DNA of 64,000 nt from Chrysopilus asiliformis (lineage: Eukaryota; Arthropoda; Insecta; Diptera; Rhagionidae), in NCBI GenBank assembly GCA_964034945.1, contig OZ035963.1, forward strand, positions 36,270,361 to 36,334,360. The letters run 5' to 3'. This document shows, one piece after another, positions 1 through 11,997 of the stretch (within the stretch, counting starts at the first letter, position 1; the number at the start of each line of letters is the position of its first letter). The notes beneath the pieces are model-generated. The model was not told where the DNA came from and ran no database searches. It saw nothing but the letters and a program-made list of their open reading frames with translations. The position numbers were made by a program, and so were the translations under genes.

Positions 1-2335
1 TAAGATTTAGTTTAGAGCAATGTGTTATACCTATATTACCAAAAGCAGTCATTTTGACTGCTTGACTTCCTTGGGCAATCTAGTGTTAACTGCGTTGCCA
101 TATGGCATCAAAATACCGAATGGGTTAAGATCAGCGTTAAATCAAAAATTAAACTATATAAAAAACAAATTAAATTAAAAACAAAGAAGATATTTTACAT
201 ATAAAGCCCTCTTTCATACAGTAGATACAGTAAATAAAAATTATGTATATTCTTTATTTTGACTACTTGTTATGCAACATCAACAAGATTTTTGGGCGTA
301 ACTTATATTATTTAACGGAATTAAGAGACAAAGGTAATACTACTGGATTGCGATTAGCAGTTCTGCATTACAAAATCATGATTTCCCTATAAATTATTGT
401 ATCATAATTTTTTGGTTCGCTCTTATTTATTTGATTTTTGCTTTGCTATTGTCTGGATGCCGGATTTCCATGCGCCGTTTGTAAACCAAACAAAAAAACT
501 ACATTAAAGAAATGGTTAATAAAGTGGTTGACCAAGCCGAGATTTTCTTATTGAACTTGACCCTTGCGGACTAAACTTGCACCTTATATATATATATATA
601 TATACAGAGAAAGACAGTAAAAAAACTTATTATCATAGATGCTGAAAACCTGAAGTTTTTATTAAATAGCCATCTCCCATCTTTGAAATATCAATCAAAT
701 TAGCATACGCGTTTTATTTGGCTGTCACATAAATGTTGATTTGACTAAATTGTGTCTGCGTTAGACTGCTAGATATTATACAAAATTTAAAAAAAAATCA
801 TAGAAGTGATACCCGCATAAAACTATTTTTTTATTTAAGATTTGAAGATTCGGAAATTGATTTGGTGGGGTTTTCAGCATTATAGATACAACATATAAAG
901 GCAATTTTTAACTCATTTGCAGGTATTTGCTTATTAGGTATCAACCTTAAAGAAAATCGCATCATAAATTATCAATTTACAAAGTGTTGCTTTTAGTTTC
1001 TTATTAGCGTGTTTGCAAAGTATTCTTATAGTAAAAATGAAACGTGTAAGTTCAAAATAATTTCATCTGTTGCAAGAAAAATTGTCACATAAATTTATTG
1101 TTTACCAAATTTTCCAATCTGTTCGTGAAACAGTTAGGTGCTTGATTTATTTGAAAACATTATCAATTTTTGAAAAGAGATTTTGGTGGTTTCCTTGATT
1201 GGCTGTTATTACAAAGTGATTTTTATTTGTTAACTAACTTTTTCATTGTCCTTGAGTGTTCTACAAAACTTTGAAAACGTAAAAAAAAAATGAAAATGTA
1301 AAAAAATAGTTAAATTAAGTAAAAAACTTTTAAGTTTTATTTTAAACCTAAAAGTTGGAAAAATTACTTTTACGCTGGCTTTTTGGGTAAGGTTACCAGC
1401 GATCCAATTCAGTAACTTGTTCCTTTTGTCAGACAATCGCCTGTTGGCGAGGTGATTCGCTAGTAACAGGTCGATTCTCTTACAGGAGTCACTCGAAACT
1501 CGAAATTGCCTGTTGTTGATACAAAACAATAAATACAATAGGCAAATTTCGAGTTACGCAAAGTGACGCGTCTAAGACAATCGACCCATAAGTTGCAATT
1601 CCGTATCATTCACGCCTCATATGCGGGAAAGCCTACAAAAAAAATGGAATTATCCCTACCATACAATGGCAAAAATGGGAACTATTCTTATTTTATGATG
1701 GCAATGATTGCCATTATTCTTGTTATTTTTTTCTATATTGTCAGTATTTTGACATCCGAAAAATTCCCCATAGTGAGGCTCAGATATGTTTGGTCTGTAG
1801 CAGCTATCAGTAGCATGCTCCCAGTTCGGAAGCAAACTTAGGCTGCCTCCGCCCAGTGCACAATACAAAATCGATTTAAACCATATTTGCGACGAATTGA
1901 ACATGCGAATTATATGTCGCGACAAAAATTGGAAGGAATAATCACATTTTCCCACGAAACGTTTCTAGGTGAATAGGAATGAATACCTAATTTGATTGGA
2001 ACTATTACTAAATAGTTTGGACGCATCCCAATAAAAAAAACACAAATTTTCCCAAAAAAGGGAAGAATTTTTGTCGAAATTTGGACTGATCTCGACAAAC
2101 ATTGGAAATCTTCAAATATGGGTGGAACGATTTCCATAAAATTTAGGAGGGTTAGATAGGATGGTTCAAATATATTATAAGCATTTTGGTAATGGAGTCT
2201 GAAAATATAAGAGGGATAGTTGAAATTTGGCATACTAGAAAATATATAAATCATTTCAAACACGTTTTTTTTCCGTGTACTTGCTTATTTCTATTTAAAT
2301 CTAATCGATGCACGCTGAAATACTAGTCTAAAAGT
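1..2335. other. Gene-free AT-rich stretch
   Basis: No convincing exon, domain or paired terminal repeat was found here on either strand. A short (TA)n run lies at about 585-604. The open frames in the interval are low-complexity translations of AT-rich DNA and have no recognisable motif. Confidence 0.5.
585..604. repeat. (TA)n microsatellite
   Basis: About ten TA units in a row. Nothing else is associated with it. Confidence 0.8.
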
Positions 2336-2820
2336 GTTTATACCCGTATGGTGAAACTAAAGGGTATATTAAATTTGCCTTACCGTTTGTAACGCCAAGA
2401 TCCCGTCATCACACACAAAAATGAATTACACCTGTATGTTTAGAATGATAAAAAAAATTGAATTTTGCATGTCCGTCCGTCTGTCTGTCCGTCAGATTTG
2501 TTTTTTGTAAAATGCAACGCTAAGTTCGTTAATGGGCAAAAATTGATCATTAGGCGGGGGTACCCCCCATACAAACGAATACGTTTTTTGCGAATATCCC
2601 AAAAACGGTACATCTTATCAAAAAAGTCCAAGAACAAAGTTATTTAGGATATGATTTTACATAAAACTCCCATACATCAAAATCCGATTGGAATAAATTT
2701 TAAAAAATCTTATTGAAAAGTTTGACTTCAAAGTGGAATTTTGATACAACTGTTCGCTGTTCACTTAAATCACCATAAGGGTTTTCAATAATTGCCAGAC
2801 TGGCAATTATAGTTTTTTTA
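2336..2820 (+). mobile_element. Helentron-like interspersed repeat, copy A
   Basis: Starts with the family end TATACCCGTATGGTGAAAC, runs through a GTCC/GTCT microsatellite near 2470-2490, and ends with a CACCATAAGGG-type inverted copy of the start followed by a stem-loop (GCCAGACTGGC). The same plan recurs at about 13876, 17756, 18181, 42884, 47937, 48465 and 54065. Short subterminal inverted repeats, a GTCY microsatellite and a 3' hairpin without coding capacity are the hallmarks of Helentron-associated elements such as dipteran DINE-1. The class assignment is inference; the repeat family itself is directly visible. Confidence 0.7.
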
Positions 2821-3285
2821 CGAATTGAAGTCGAATACATAATCTCCTTCTCGAATACATAATCTCCTGCCTTTCGATACCGGTTAAAAATGTTCTGATT
2901 GTATGGGTACAGGTAGAAAGGTTGGACCTAAAAACAATTTAGAGCCAGTTTTTCATCTCAATATATTATCAACATAACTACCAAGTTTCATTCATATCTA
3001 CCCAGCCGTTTTAGCATGATGCAAAATAGGAATTTATACATACATAGATTGAATTTCGTATGCACGGACTTGTCTACAAAATCACTCAACCGATTTTCAT
3101 GCAGTCTCCACATCCACGATCTCTTTCACTCATTATTAAACCGTTTCTTAGTGAGCATCTATGAGGTACGATGAAAATGTGTGTAAAATTTCATGGCAAT
3201 CGGTTTAGTGGTTCGAAAGATACTGTGATGATTCAGTGATATTTGGCTTTTAAATTGATATTGGACTTTCTTCTTCCCTCTGCAC
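2821..3285. other. Intergenic, retroelement-tail-like
   Basis: No gene. Phrases such as a 'cgattttcatg..' block followed by 'aaatttcatggcaatcgg' resemble non-coding 3' tails of LINE or DNA transposons common in insects. No domain is available to classify it. Confidence 0.3.
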
Positions 3286-3746
3286 AAAGTTTGTGTGGAT
3301 CGATTTCGTTGAACCTGGGCTGAAATTGCAAATTAATGGAAGAATTACAAAAAATATGAAATTTTTGAGAATTTCATCACACGGGGTATAAATCTTGCTC
3401 CGATTGAATGATTTAGTACTTTTGTAAAATCGTATTCTAAATATTTTTCGCTTTTTTCCGTACGAGCTATCTTTCTACAAATATTGGCCCTTTATGTTTC
3501 AAATATATATCTAAATCTAGGGTAGTCCGAGTTTAACGAAATTTGAAAGAAATAAAGCTCAAAATATTGCCTTTAAAAAAACAACGCATTATTGGGTAAA
3601 AAGTTTTAAAATTTTTGCCCGATGGATTTTCTTTTCGAATCGTCATATTAGGCTGAATTTCCCAAAAGGATACACGGCAAATTAAAGTAAACATGATTAC
3701 CTACAATTTGAGCCCAGGTTTAGGAAAATCGATCCACACAAATTTT
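3286..3746. mobile_element. TIR element (MITE), about 460 bp
   Basis: Imperfect inverted repeats of about 36 bp bound the interval: AAAGTTTGTGTGGATCGATT at the left, and CGATCCACACAAATTTT ending at the right. No coding capacity. The superfamily cannot be told because no clear target duplication is visible. Confidence 0.55.
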
Positions 3747-4420
3747 GGGTAAAAGGGATGTCCGGTTCGACGAAGAACGCTCCATATATAAAGTTTTTTT
3801 TAATGGGGATTTTCCCAATAATTCACAAAAGCGCACCATGAAACTTCCAGATTTTAAAGATATAAGTTTATTTTCTATGATTTAAAATTGCATCTCACAT
3901 AAAATGGGTTTTTTTTAACTTCAAATTTTAAAAATTTTGCCACATTTCGCCGAGCTGCGATATACTTAATTTAAAAAGTAAAAAAGGCTTTAAGAATTGA
4001 CCCGCACGACATTTTCAAATACTGGTTCTATTTGAAAAATCGAGTAGGGTTGACAACAAAGTTAACTAAGCAAATTTAATGATAAAACCATTAAACTTCA
4101 AGCTCGCATGAGACTTTTATCTAAGCTATTGTTATTCAATTTCGATCTCGAGGCTTTTTATGCAAAAAAAAAAAACTTACGCCGTTTAATTTTTTTTCCA
4201 TCATATTAAATTTCATATGATGTGACTTCGAAATTCACTCGTAGAAACATATGAACATTTTGTCGTATAGAGGTTAGTTTTTATGATGGTTTTGTATGTA
4301 TTTTTATTACATCTTCCGCCAAATCAGTGTATTTTTAGCTGGAAGGTTGAATAGCTGTTTTCGATTAATTTATACTTTTTTCACGCATTATGTACGTTTT
4401 TTTTTTGCTTTTTAATATAG
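3747..4420. other. Upstream region of the cuticular gene
   Basis: AT-rich, no recognised element. It should contain the promoter and the tiny first coding exon of the cuticular-protein gene, because insect RR genes commonly split the signal peptide after 3-4 codons. I could not fix that exon: no ATG followed by a convincing donor in the right phase stands out. Confidence 0.3.
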
Positions 4421-6042
4421 TTTATTGTGCTGGGTTTTGTCGCAGCTACTTTTGCGCTACGTATAAAGTCTCCAACAACACAGCAAAATACCGAGTTATT
4501 CAATTATTCTCCAAACGATGAATATACCCTTCCAGAAGATATCGATGATGACAAGCCACCAGTTATATTTAGTGGAGATGTAAGGCAAGCAAAAATTGTT
4601 TCTATCGAAAACAAAAATCATGGACAAGGAAAATTTAAATATAGGTAATACTTTAATAAAAAATGTAAAATATTTAATTAAACATTATAGGTTTAAGAAC
4701 TATCCCAAGCAACCAGATAAGGCATAATGCCTTAGATTAGGGCGTGGTGTCTTAAAAAACGACCAATTTTAAGACACCACGCCCTAATCTAAGGCATTAT
4801 GCCTTATCTGGTTGCTTGGGATACAATAATCTAATAAACCCGTTGTAGTAATAAATAAGTATAGTGTATAACTGATTCGACGCTAAACATTAATTTTTAT
4901 TACTTTTTCCTACCTCAAATAGAAAGCTATTTTGACAAAATTTTTGTTCTTTGAATTTAAAAAAAAAGATTTGATCACCAATTTACACTATTTTTTGCGC
5001 AATTTCGAAATAACACTAGACATTAATTTTTGGGTGAACAGACGCATAGAAAAATTATATATTCTTCTCAATTCGTCTAATATCTGTGACCAATAAAACA
5101 AAAATAGTTTTTTCGAAAATCATAACAAATCGTTAAAATTTTAAATTCAGAGCCATAAAATTTTTAAATTAGCTCGAAAAATAATTTCGATGGCAAATCT
5201 AATATACCCTTTGGTTTCACCACACGGGTATAAAAATGGGATATCTGTAGATTGAGAAAATATGTTGTTTTACTGTTAAAAGCAAAATTGTAAAGCGTTT
5301 TGTCGTCTAGAATTTCTTTTCTGAAAAAGAAGCTAAATTTTCAAAAAAAAATCAAAAAAAAAAAAATAAGAAACTAAGATAAGTGTAGTAGCCATAATAA
5401 CAAAAAAAAAAATGTTGAAACTTGTAAGAACTTGTAATTTACCTGTAATTAGGTTGCAGACACAAAATGGCATTGAATTAAATCAAGTTGGTAAATTGAA
5501 GGATCCAAATACATTTGTCATAAGTGGGTCATACTCTTATACTGGTGCAGATGGCAAGAGATATCGTGTTAGGTAATTGAATATCAAGCAATTAAAGATT
5601 TTTTTTATAATTAAATTTATTTTTATAGATATACGGCTGATGAATTTGGTTATCATCCAATTACAGAACTAGATGTTGAAATTCCAGAGTTAGTGTTCTA
5701 CGTATTTCAGTATACTTAATACACCATTTTAACAAATTTTAAAAAATTTCAGTCTTCAACCTGCTAGTGGCCCCAATAACGGTTTCCAATTTTTATCTCA
5801 TAAATTAGATAATGATGTAGATCACAAAAATAATAGAAATGATTATGGAGGAGATGGCCAAATCGGAGATGATTACAGTTATGGAAGAAATAAGGGATAT
5901 TCCGATGATGTCCCATCGACAGATTTGTAAAAAAAAAAATTAACCTTTGAAACGAAAATAATTTTTTCTTCTTTTCAGAAACTCATATCTTCCACCTAAA
6001 GATATCGAGGTACCAAATAGGCAGTACTTACCATCGTCATAA
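4421..6042 (+). CDS. RR-1-type cuticular protein (spliced)
   Basis: Structural chitin-binding protein of the insect cuticle, secreted by epidermis. Visible exons are 4421-4644, 5453-5572, 5629-5688, 5753-5926 and 5979-6042; every junction is GT-AG and in phase. The first visible exon opens after acceptor TATAG and encodes a hydrophobic signal-peptide tail (IVLGFVAATFAL), so a short upstream exon with the ATG is missing from my model. Exons 2-4 give the Rebers-Riddiford core: FKYRLQTQNGIELNQVG, then GSYSYTGADGKRYRVRYTAD, then EFGYHP, which matches the RR-1 pattern Y-x-Y-x-ADG-x-YxVxYxADExGYxP. The C-terminal third is Asp/Asn/Gly/Tyr-rich (DDYSYGRNKGYSDD) and ends PNRQYLPSS-stop. Typical length for the family. 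The gene looks intact; intron 1 carries a hairpin element and a truncated Helentron-like repeat. The family call is firm; the specific orthologue is not. Confidence 0.88.
4703..4821. mobile_element. Perfect snap-back MITE in cuticular intron 1
   Basis: Arms at 4701-4757 and 4767-4823 are exact reverse complements over 57 bp with a 9-nt loop. The arms begin TA then TCCCAAGCAACCAGATAAGG, so a TA target duplication flanks a 119-bp element, as for Tc1/mariner-type MITEs. The lack of any mismatch suggests a recent insertion or gene conversion between the arms. It lies inside a transcribed intron and would fold into a 57-bp RNA hairpin. Confidence 0.85.
5198..5235 (-). repeat. Helentron-like repeat, terminal fragment
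   Basis: Reverse complement of the family start (TTTATACCCGTGTGGTGAAA followed by CCAAAGGGTATATTAGATT). Only the end is present, within the first visible intron of the cuticular gene. Confidence 0.7.
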
Positions 6043-6044
6043 AA

Positions 6045-6606
6045 TCACATGCAAATCTTTTAGTAACTTATAATAATAATAATATATAATTGAAAACTAT
6101 TGTAATTTAATTATATTACGCACAATTCATCTATTCCAATATCTGGAGCAAAAAAATTTTTTGACTTTATAATTTTTTCGATTTGAAAAATTTGTGTCGG
6201 GAAGATTTTTAAAATACATCCGCAATTTTACAACACGAAGGTTTTTCAAGGAATACATTTGCCCCTTTCATTTTAATCGACTTCCAAAAGAGAGTGTATT
6301 CTGCGTGGGGCGATTTTCTTGTCAGCAGTTAGAGCTACCGAGCTGAAATTTATTACGACCGAAATTCGCAACTGTAACTTTACATTGTACACTTTTGTGT
6401 TGTTTTCAGCGTAAGCTCAGAAATAAGTCTTTAGATACTTCCCTCTTGTGGCGCTTCTTTCTCAAGTTCGTGTTCTACAACATTTTTATGCTCGACTAGT
6501 TCTTGGACCATTTGATGGGTTGATTTTGAGCCTCAACAAACACAACCGGAGTTATCCCTTGCTTACCTCGATAAGTTTTTCAGAACATACATATGTTGTA
6601 CAGCTA
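6045..6606. other. 3' flank of the cuticular gene
   Basis: Non-coding. An AATAAT/ATATAATTG-rich 3' UTR lies at 6060-6110. No exact AATAAA stands out. Beyond it nothing is recognised. Confidence 0.4.
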
Positions 6607-7169
6607 CAGGGTGGGCCAGAATAGACGCAGGGGTTTGAAGTCTTTATAACTTTTATTTTTATTTTTATTTTTTTAATTTTGTTTCAGCATTTTGTTAAGA
6701 AGACTTGGGCAATTTAAAATGGACCTGTACACAATAGAACAACGAACCGGTGGGCGGTGGGCTCAATGGCTCTTTTACGGGACATGTTTGGCGGACGCAA
6801 TATTTCGAAAAGTTGCGATTTCAATTGGCCTCCGCGTCCTCCTGATCTAACGACTCCAGATTGTTTCCTTTGGGGATATTTGAAAGAAAAGGTGTACGTC
6901 AACAAGCCAACAACCATCAGCCAATTGAAAACCAACATTCGCAGTGAAATCGAGGCCATAACACGAAAGGTTATGGAAAATGTCTTGGAAAGAGCACGGA
7001 TTTGCGAAGCAGAAAATGGCCACCACTTGCGGGATATAATTTTCCATGTTTAGACCAAAAATATTCCCCATCAATCAACTACATGTATTTGAAAAAAAAA
7101 TTATAGGTTTCGCTAAAATAAAAAATTTATAAAGAATTCAAACCCCCGCGTCTATTCTGGCCCACCCTG
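6607..7169 (+). mobile_element. Tc1/mariner-superfamily relic with near-identical TIRs
   Basis: TIRs of about 33 bp, CAGGGTGGGCCAGAATAGAC at the left and its complement ending at 7169, differ at only one or two positions, and the element is flanked by TA. The inside keeps only the C-terminal transposase part (about 6757-7053, +): WPPRPPDLTTPDCFLWGYLK contains the third catalytic Asp region, followed by the usual tail ending IIFHV-stop. The first two catalytic Asp are deleted, so it is a non-autonomous internal-deletion derivative that could be mobilised in trans. Confidence 0.85.
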
Positions 7170-8224
7170 TATAACCGGTAACTCACTCCAATTGCAATAT
7201 GATTTATAGAAAACCTGTGCAAAATTGTATTCCAAACAACAAAAAATACTCCAGTTGTGAGGGGAAAAGGAGTGCTCTGATAGAATTTTGATGTATAGAA
7301 GAGAAATGTAAAGTTATATTCTTAACGTTTTGTATTTTAAAAGGTTTTTCTTTACGATGCACCGATCTCGAAACAAATAATAAAAAAGGGTTTCATTTGT
7401 GTGAGGTAATCATTTTCAAAATCAATTGTCGTACAGACAAGAAATGAATTAGCTCCCTTCTTCAGATTTTCCTTTGAAAAAATGATATTTGGGGACGGAA
7501 GTGTATGTCTGGGGAATGGTTATGGGAGGTTGGGAGGGGGATGTAAGGGGAGGCCAATACATTGCCGTATCTATATGTTATTTCATTTTTTTTCTATACG
7601 TTAATTCAGTGAGCCATTTGTCCATATAAAAAACCATCCAATTGCATCCAACCGTTTTTACGGGCTGTGGGCACAAACAGACCGATAAACAGACAAACAA
7701 ATAGACAGACAAATAGATAGACATACAAACAGATAGACAAACTCGTTGTACTGTTTTTACTCGTCGTAATTGTTTTACTCGTCGTAATTGTTTTACTCGT
7801 CGTAATACACCACTCTCTTGTAATCGTTGCTCAAACACAGCATTTTGACTCGCCGTACTCGTAACAATCAGATATTCGGTACATTCGCACGACTACATGA
7901 AATTGTGCGAATATATAAAAGGAAACACAAGCAAAGCTTGTTTGAATTTTAATTTGTTTTTGTTTAGCTTGGTTCGTCATGGCGGGGTCAAATTGATAAC
8001 TAATCGAAAATGAATCTTTCGTAGTGGACAATCCGTTACTTTTGTAATAGCTATGAAAAATAAATTTTTTTGAAAAATTGTGAAAAACTGGTCGATTATC
8101 AGAAAACCTTTCAAAGGACACATTCTTTTTCATACGTTGGAATTTGATGGTGCATACCATAAACTGCATGAAACGTAATCGTTTAACCGTTGTTATAGTA
8201 TCATCGTGGTTTCTAAAACAATGC
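7170..8224. other. Intergenic with GACA-type microsatellite
   Basis: No gene. A GACAGACAAAC/GATAGACA-type microsatellite spans about 7675-7740. Its reverse translation makes low-complexity Cys/Leu/Ser-rich peptides that are not genes. The remainder is unremarkable AT-rich DNA. Confidence 0.5.
7741..7807. repeat. 18-bp tandem repeat
   Basis: Three to four copies of ACTCGTCGTAATTGTTTT with an 18-bp period. Directly visible. Confidence 0.8.
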
Positions 8225-8228
8225 TTAA

Positions 8229-8541
8229 CCCTTTCACTCGGCATTTATTTCTAATAGCAAAAAAAATATGTTGTTGCTTTTTTCAATAATAATATATAAA
8301 AATATATATTATTATTAAAAAAAACAACAAAATTTTTTTTTTGCTTTTTTCAATAATAATATATAGCAACAAAATATATTTCAAAATTTAAAAAATTTAA
8401 ATATCTTTTTAGAAGTCTCTTTTTGATTATGTACTCATTTGTGTACATAAATTGTCAATAATTGTCCCTCTCCTTTCTAATTCTCTTAGAAATACGAGTT
8501 AAATATGATGTACACAATTGTGTACGCGCCGAATGAAAGGG
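8229..8541. mobile_element. piggyBac-type MITE (TTAA-flanked)
   Basis: TTAA at 8225-8228 and 8542-8545 enclose inverted ends CCCTTTCACTCGGC / GCCGAATGAAAGGG. There is no coding sequence. Near the right end are the palindrome TGTACACAATTGTGTACG and a related TGTACTCATTTGTGTACA. TTAA duplication plus CCC-starting TIRs is diagnostic of the piggyBac superfamily. Confidence 0.75.
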
Positions 8542-8687
8542 TTAATTTTGGAAATTTGTGGGGAATCAAGTTTCCCTAGCGATCAACACTCCCTATTCTC
8601 ACCCATACCGTTTGTACCTCATCGAACCAATAGTAGCACACAAAAAAGAACTATACCAGAGTGTTTAGGATAACAAAGGTTATTTAA

Positions 8688-9443
8688 CACGTTGGCTACC
8701 ATGTGAGTCACCGGTGATCGCAGCGTGTCACCCACAGGGACAATGTGAGTCACCGGTGTACACACATTATTGTCATTACCGTCAGTTTCTCAAGTTCCAT
8801 GGTTGAGTGCAGTCATTCGTGCGGTACAAAGGGGTTTTTTTTGTGGAGCATATTTCATGTGAAAAATTTGTTGTGGTAAGTTTTTTCCGTTATATTTTAT
8901 TCGATTCGTTCGTTTTTGTCTGTATTGATCTTGTGTTCACTGGTGACTCACATTGTACAGAAAGCAAAAATTATAACATTCATTATGAAATTGTCTTATG
9001 GATGTTCTTCGAATTGGTACTCACTAAATTTTATTTTATTAGGCACAATGAGCACAACTCGTAAATGTCGTAATTAAAATTTAATTGTGATACTTTGAAA
9101 ATTTATGAATTAAAAATTAAACATTAAAATTGTATGTATTTTTTAAAATTTTAAAATGCCCTACATATCAACAATATCGATCTGAGACAAAAACCACTTT
9201 TTCCCAGAATTTTGCCTACTTTTGTGAGCAAATAGCCAAAGCATGAAAGATCCCATGGTGCACAATATAAATTGAGCTTAATATACATTCCTAAAGTTTC
9301 GATGTTCACCGGTGCCTCACAGTGTGCAAAAGTGAAATAAGAGTTTGAGTCACCGGTGACTCACAAAGTACAGAAATGATTTTTGCGTTTTTTCCCAGTG
9401 TATACTAGCGGAGTAAGCGTTTTTTTGGCTGATAGCCAACGTG
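8688..9443. mobile_element. piggyBac-type element with GTGAGTCACCGGTG repeats
   Basis: TTAA at 8684-8687 and 9444-9447 bound TIRs CACGTTGGCTA / TAGCCAACGTG. Inside, copies of the palindrome TGAGTCACCGGTGACTCA or its halves occur near 8705, 8748, 8938, 9303 and 9347. An open frame at 8807-9064 has no transposase motif. A 756-bp non-autonomous element. Confidence 0.75.
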
Positions 9444-9447
9444 TTAA

Positions 9448-9773
9448 ATCCATTCACAAATTTAAGTAAAAATAAACCAGAACAATTTAATACTATTACT
9501 TTAGTAATTGAATTAAATTGACTTCACATAAATGAATAAATGTGATTTTCCTTTGAAGATTAAATAAATTGGGGCGAAAATTCAACATTTTGATTGATAC
9601 CTAATATATCTATTTTTCTGGAATTTTAATATTCTCTTATAGAATGTTAAAATTTTGATGTTGAATTTGGCAATGCTTGAAATTGTTACGAAAAGTTGAA
9701 AACTGATTTTAAATACAGTAAAAGTCTGGATGTGCGTCAAAAATGTACAAATAGTGAGTTAAGTTGGTGATAT
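9448..9773. other. Intergenic AT-rich
   Basis: Nothing recognised. Confidence 0.5.
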
Positions 9774-10281
9774 TTGGTACTAAGATATTTCAACAAGCAT
9801 ATAACTCCGAAAACTAAAACATCTAAACAATCTCTAAACAATTTTATTTCGAAATACCTTAATATGGCTGTTTTTACTGCGTCCGCCTGTATCGACAAAA
9901 GCAATTATACTGGATTGATACAATGCTCTGGTCTGTGTGAAAATGTTTTTCATACTAAATGTGCTGGACTTCCGGGCCTAGTTGGAGATCAACTACAAAA
10001 AAGCGGAAATGGCTTACATTGGTATTGTCCATCACGTATGTTCGTTTTATGAAATCCTTAATACTTTAGTTGCTCGTCATGTGCCGTTAAAATCCAAACG
10101 TTCAGCACGTTATCCTGTTTGGTTCTCAAAGGAATTAATTGTCAAACATAGATATCATAGAAAGTTAAAGCGTACGGGATCATCAGATGATTACGCACTT
10201 TTTGCCTTATATCGCAAAACATCCAAAATTGAGATTTCTCGCTGTCATGCATCATATACATATATCATCTATAATTTATAG
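9774..10281 (+). pseudogene. LINE relic: PHD-like finger plus EN/RT linker
   Basis: The first frame (9774-10052) encodes a PHD-type zinc finger: ACIDKSNYTGLIQCSGLCEN, then VFHTKCAGL and WYC. The second frame (from about 10030) encodes HVPLKSKRSARYPVWFSKEL, then IVKHRYHRKLKRT, the conserved stretch between endonuclease and reverse transcriptase in Jockey-like LINEs (W-F/T-x-E-L-I ... R-K-K/L-K-R). The endonuclease between them is missing and the frames are shifted, so this is an internally deleted LINE copy. PHD fingers in ORF1 occur in several insect LINEs. Confidence 0.65.
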
Positions 10282-10289
10282 CAGAGTTT

Positions 10290-11003
10290 CAGCAACTACA
10301 AAAAATATTAAATCCACACAGAAAAATGGAGTAAAGGTTTCAAGCCTGCTGCAGCCTGCAGGACTATTTTAGCTAGTACCTGCTACGTATGGGTAAGGGA
10401 TCTCTAGTCTAATAAAATAACTTAGATGACTAATAGCCTAACAGTAAACTTAAAATATTTTCATTTTGCAAACACGCTAATTCGAACACAAAGGTTATCT
10501 GCTTTTGTAGACTCTCTTGCATAAGCTAATAAAAATAATTTCAATCAATCTCTAAGTAAAAAACTTATTGCTAATATTTAATATTCAAATGTAAAGAGGT
10601 GTTTTTAACAGCCAATTGAATTATGTTCATTTTCAAACATTAGATAAGTGAGAAAGAAAATTATTTTTTTCCTAATTAAAAACAATTTGATTACTAAACC
10701 GTAACGAAAAGCAAAATATTTAAACCAAACTATTCGCAATGATTTCATATAAACATTATTTGAAATAATTTTTTAACAGGCATGAGTAAATTTGCACCGG
10801 AGTTAGTAGCGTAAAGTTATTGTAATGGTAATTGCACAATGTGACCCAATAATTAGACATTATAAAATTAGAAGCTACCTGTTTTTTTTTTGTTTTTGAA
10901 TTATGTCCATCCGTTGTGTCTACTTAAAATTAAACAAATTCCGACATTAAGTGATGAATTCATTTTAGTTAGATAAAATCAACGTAACAAACCACATTTC
11001 AAG
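10290..11003. other. Intergenic, upstream of the secreted-protein gene
   Basis: No gene or repeat recognised. The promoter of the 11004 gene is expected near its 3' end, but no clear TATA/Inr pair can be singled out in such AT-rich DNA. Confidence 0.4.
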
Positions 11004-11510
11004 ATGCTTAAGGAATTATTGCTCACAGTTAGTATTATCATGTTACTTACAACTCCGATTAGAATTCATGGAGGTATTGCTTTTAGCTATTATAATAAAA
11101 TATTATAATTTTAAAGTGTTTTTTTTTTTAATAAAACAGCATCCATTCTAAAATGTGACTCGTTAGTATGTCCGGATTCTGCAGTATCATGCGAAATGGA
11201 AAAAAAATCAATTGATGAAAATAAAAATATTGCAGTCGTTCGGAAATGTATCGGCTCTGATGGACAAACTGTCAGTGAATCGACAAACACCATCCCGAAT
11301 CCAAATCCAGGAAGTATTGTTAATTCAATGATGATGGCCTACAGGGGCAACGAACGAACAATTTCGATACCACAAGTTCCAACTAATCTAAACGAAAAAG
11401 TCAGTAATGCGATGAAGCAAGGGAAAGATAAATTGGACGCCATGATTGAAACAATGAACAAAAATATGCAGGAGACCATGGAAAATATCAGCGAAAAGAT
11501 TTCTGGCTAA
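11004..11510 (+). CDS. Small secreted protein with N-terminal cysteines
   Basis: Two exons, 11004-11073 and 11140-11510, joined GT-AG in phase 1. The start ATG gives a clear signal peptide, MLKELLLTVSIIMLLTTP, followed by RIHGA. The mature protein begins with a Cys-bearing segment (KCDSLVCPDSAVSCE, later RKC: four Cys), then a Ser/Thr/Asn/Pro linker, and ends in a Lys/Met/Glu-rich amphipathic, probably helical tail (KQGKDKLDAMIETMNKNMQE) before the stop after SEKISG. About 147 residues. AATAAA lies at 11554-11559. I do not recognise the family. Short two-exon secreted proteins with this Cys layout are common in flies and have mostly unknown roles. The open, phase-consistent structure argues for a live gene. 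Confidence 0.75.
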
Positions 11511-11553
11511 TTCCTTTTTCTTATGTTTTTTATACATCTGAATTTTTATTGCA

Positions 11554-11559
11554 AATAAA
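11554..11559 (+). terminator. Poly(A) signal AATAAA
   Basis: Canonical hexamer 44 bases after the stop codon of the secreted-protein gene. Confidence 0.65.
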
Positions 11560-11997
11560 TGTTGTCACAAAATTTTTAGAACGCACAAACCCATTGTGTA
11601 TTTGTTAGTGATACAGCCAGTGGAATAACTAGAACGAGTATACACCCGCAATGCGGAAGGGGCCTGGACGGAAAGTGTGCAAAAAAAAAAATTTGGTAAA
11701 AAATTGCTTTTGGTTAGAAATCATAAAATTCGTCAATTGAGCGTTGAAATGTCAAATCGAAAATCCGGTATTGTGAACATCGATTTTATAGTTCGCGAAC
11801 GGTAAAATTGTTCAGTTGGGAGCAATCACGTTTGTTTCATGAAAGCGGTTATTGGATTTTATTTAATTTACTTATTATTATCAGAATTAGAGGCTAATAA
11901 TAAAATGTAAGTACATTAAGATATTATTAAAGAGTAATTATTTTATAATTGTTATACATTTATAATACGAGTATTTGCTAATTCAAAGAACTTAACC
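11560..11997. other. Intergenic
   Basis: No gene found. AT-rich with no paired repeats detected. Confidence 0.4.
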
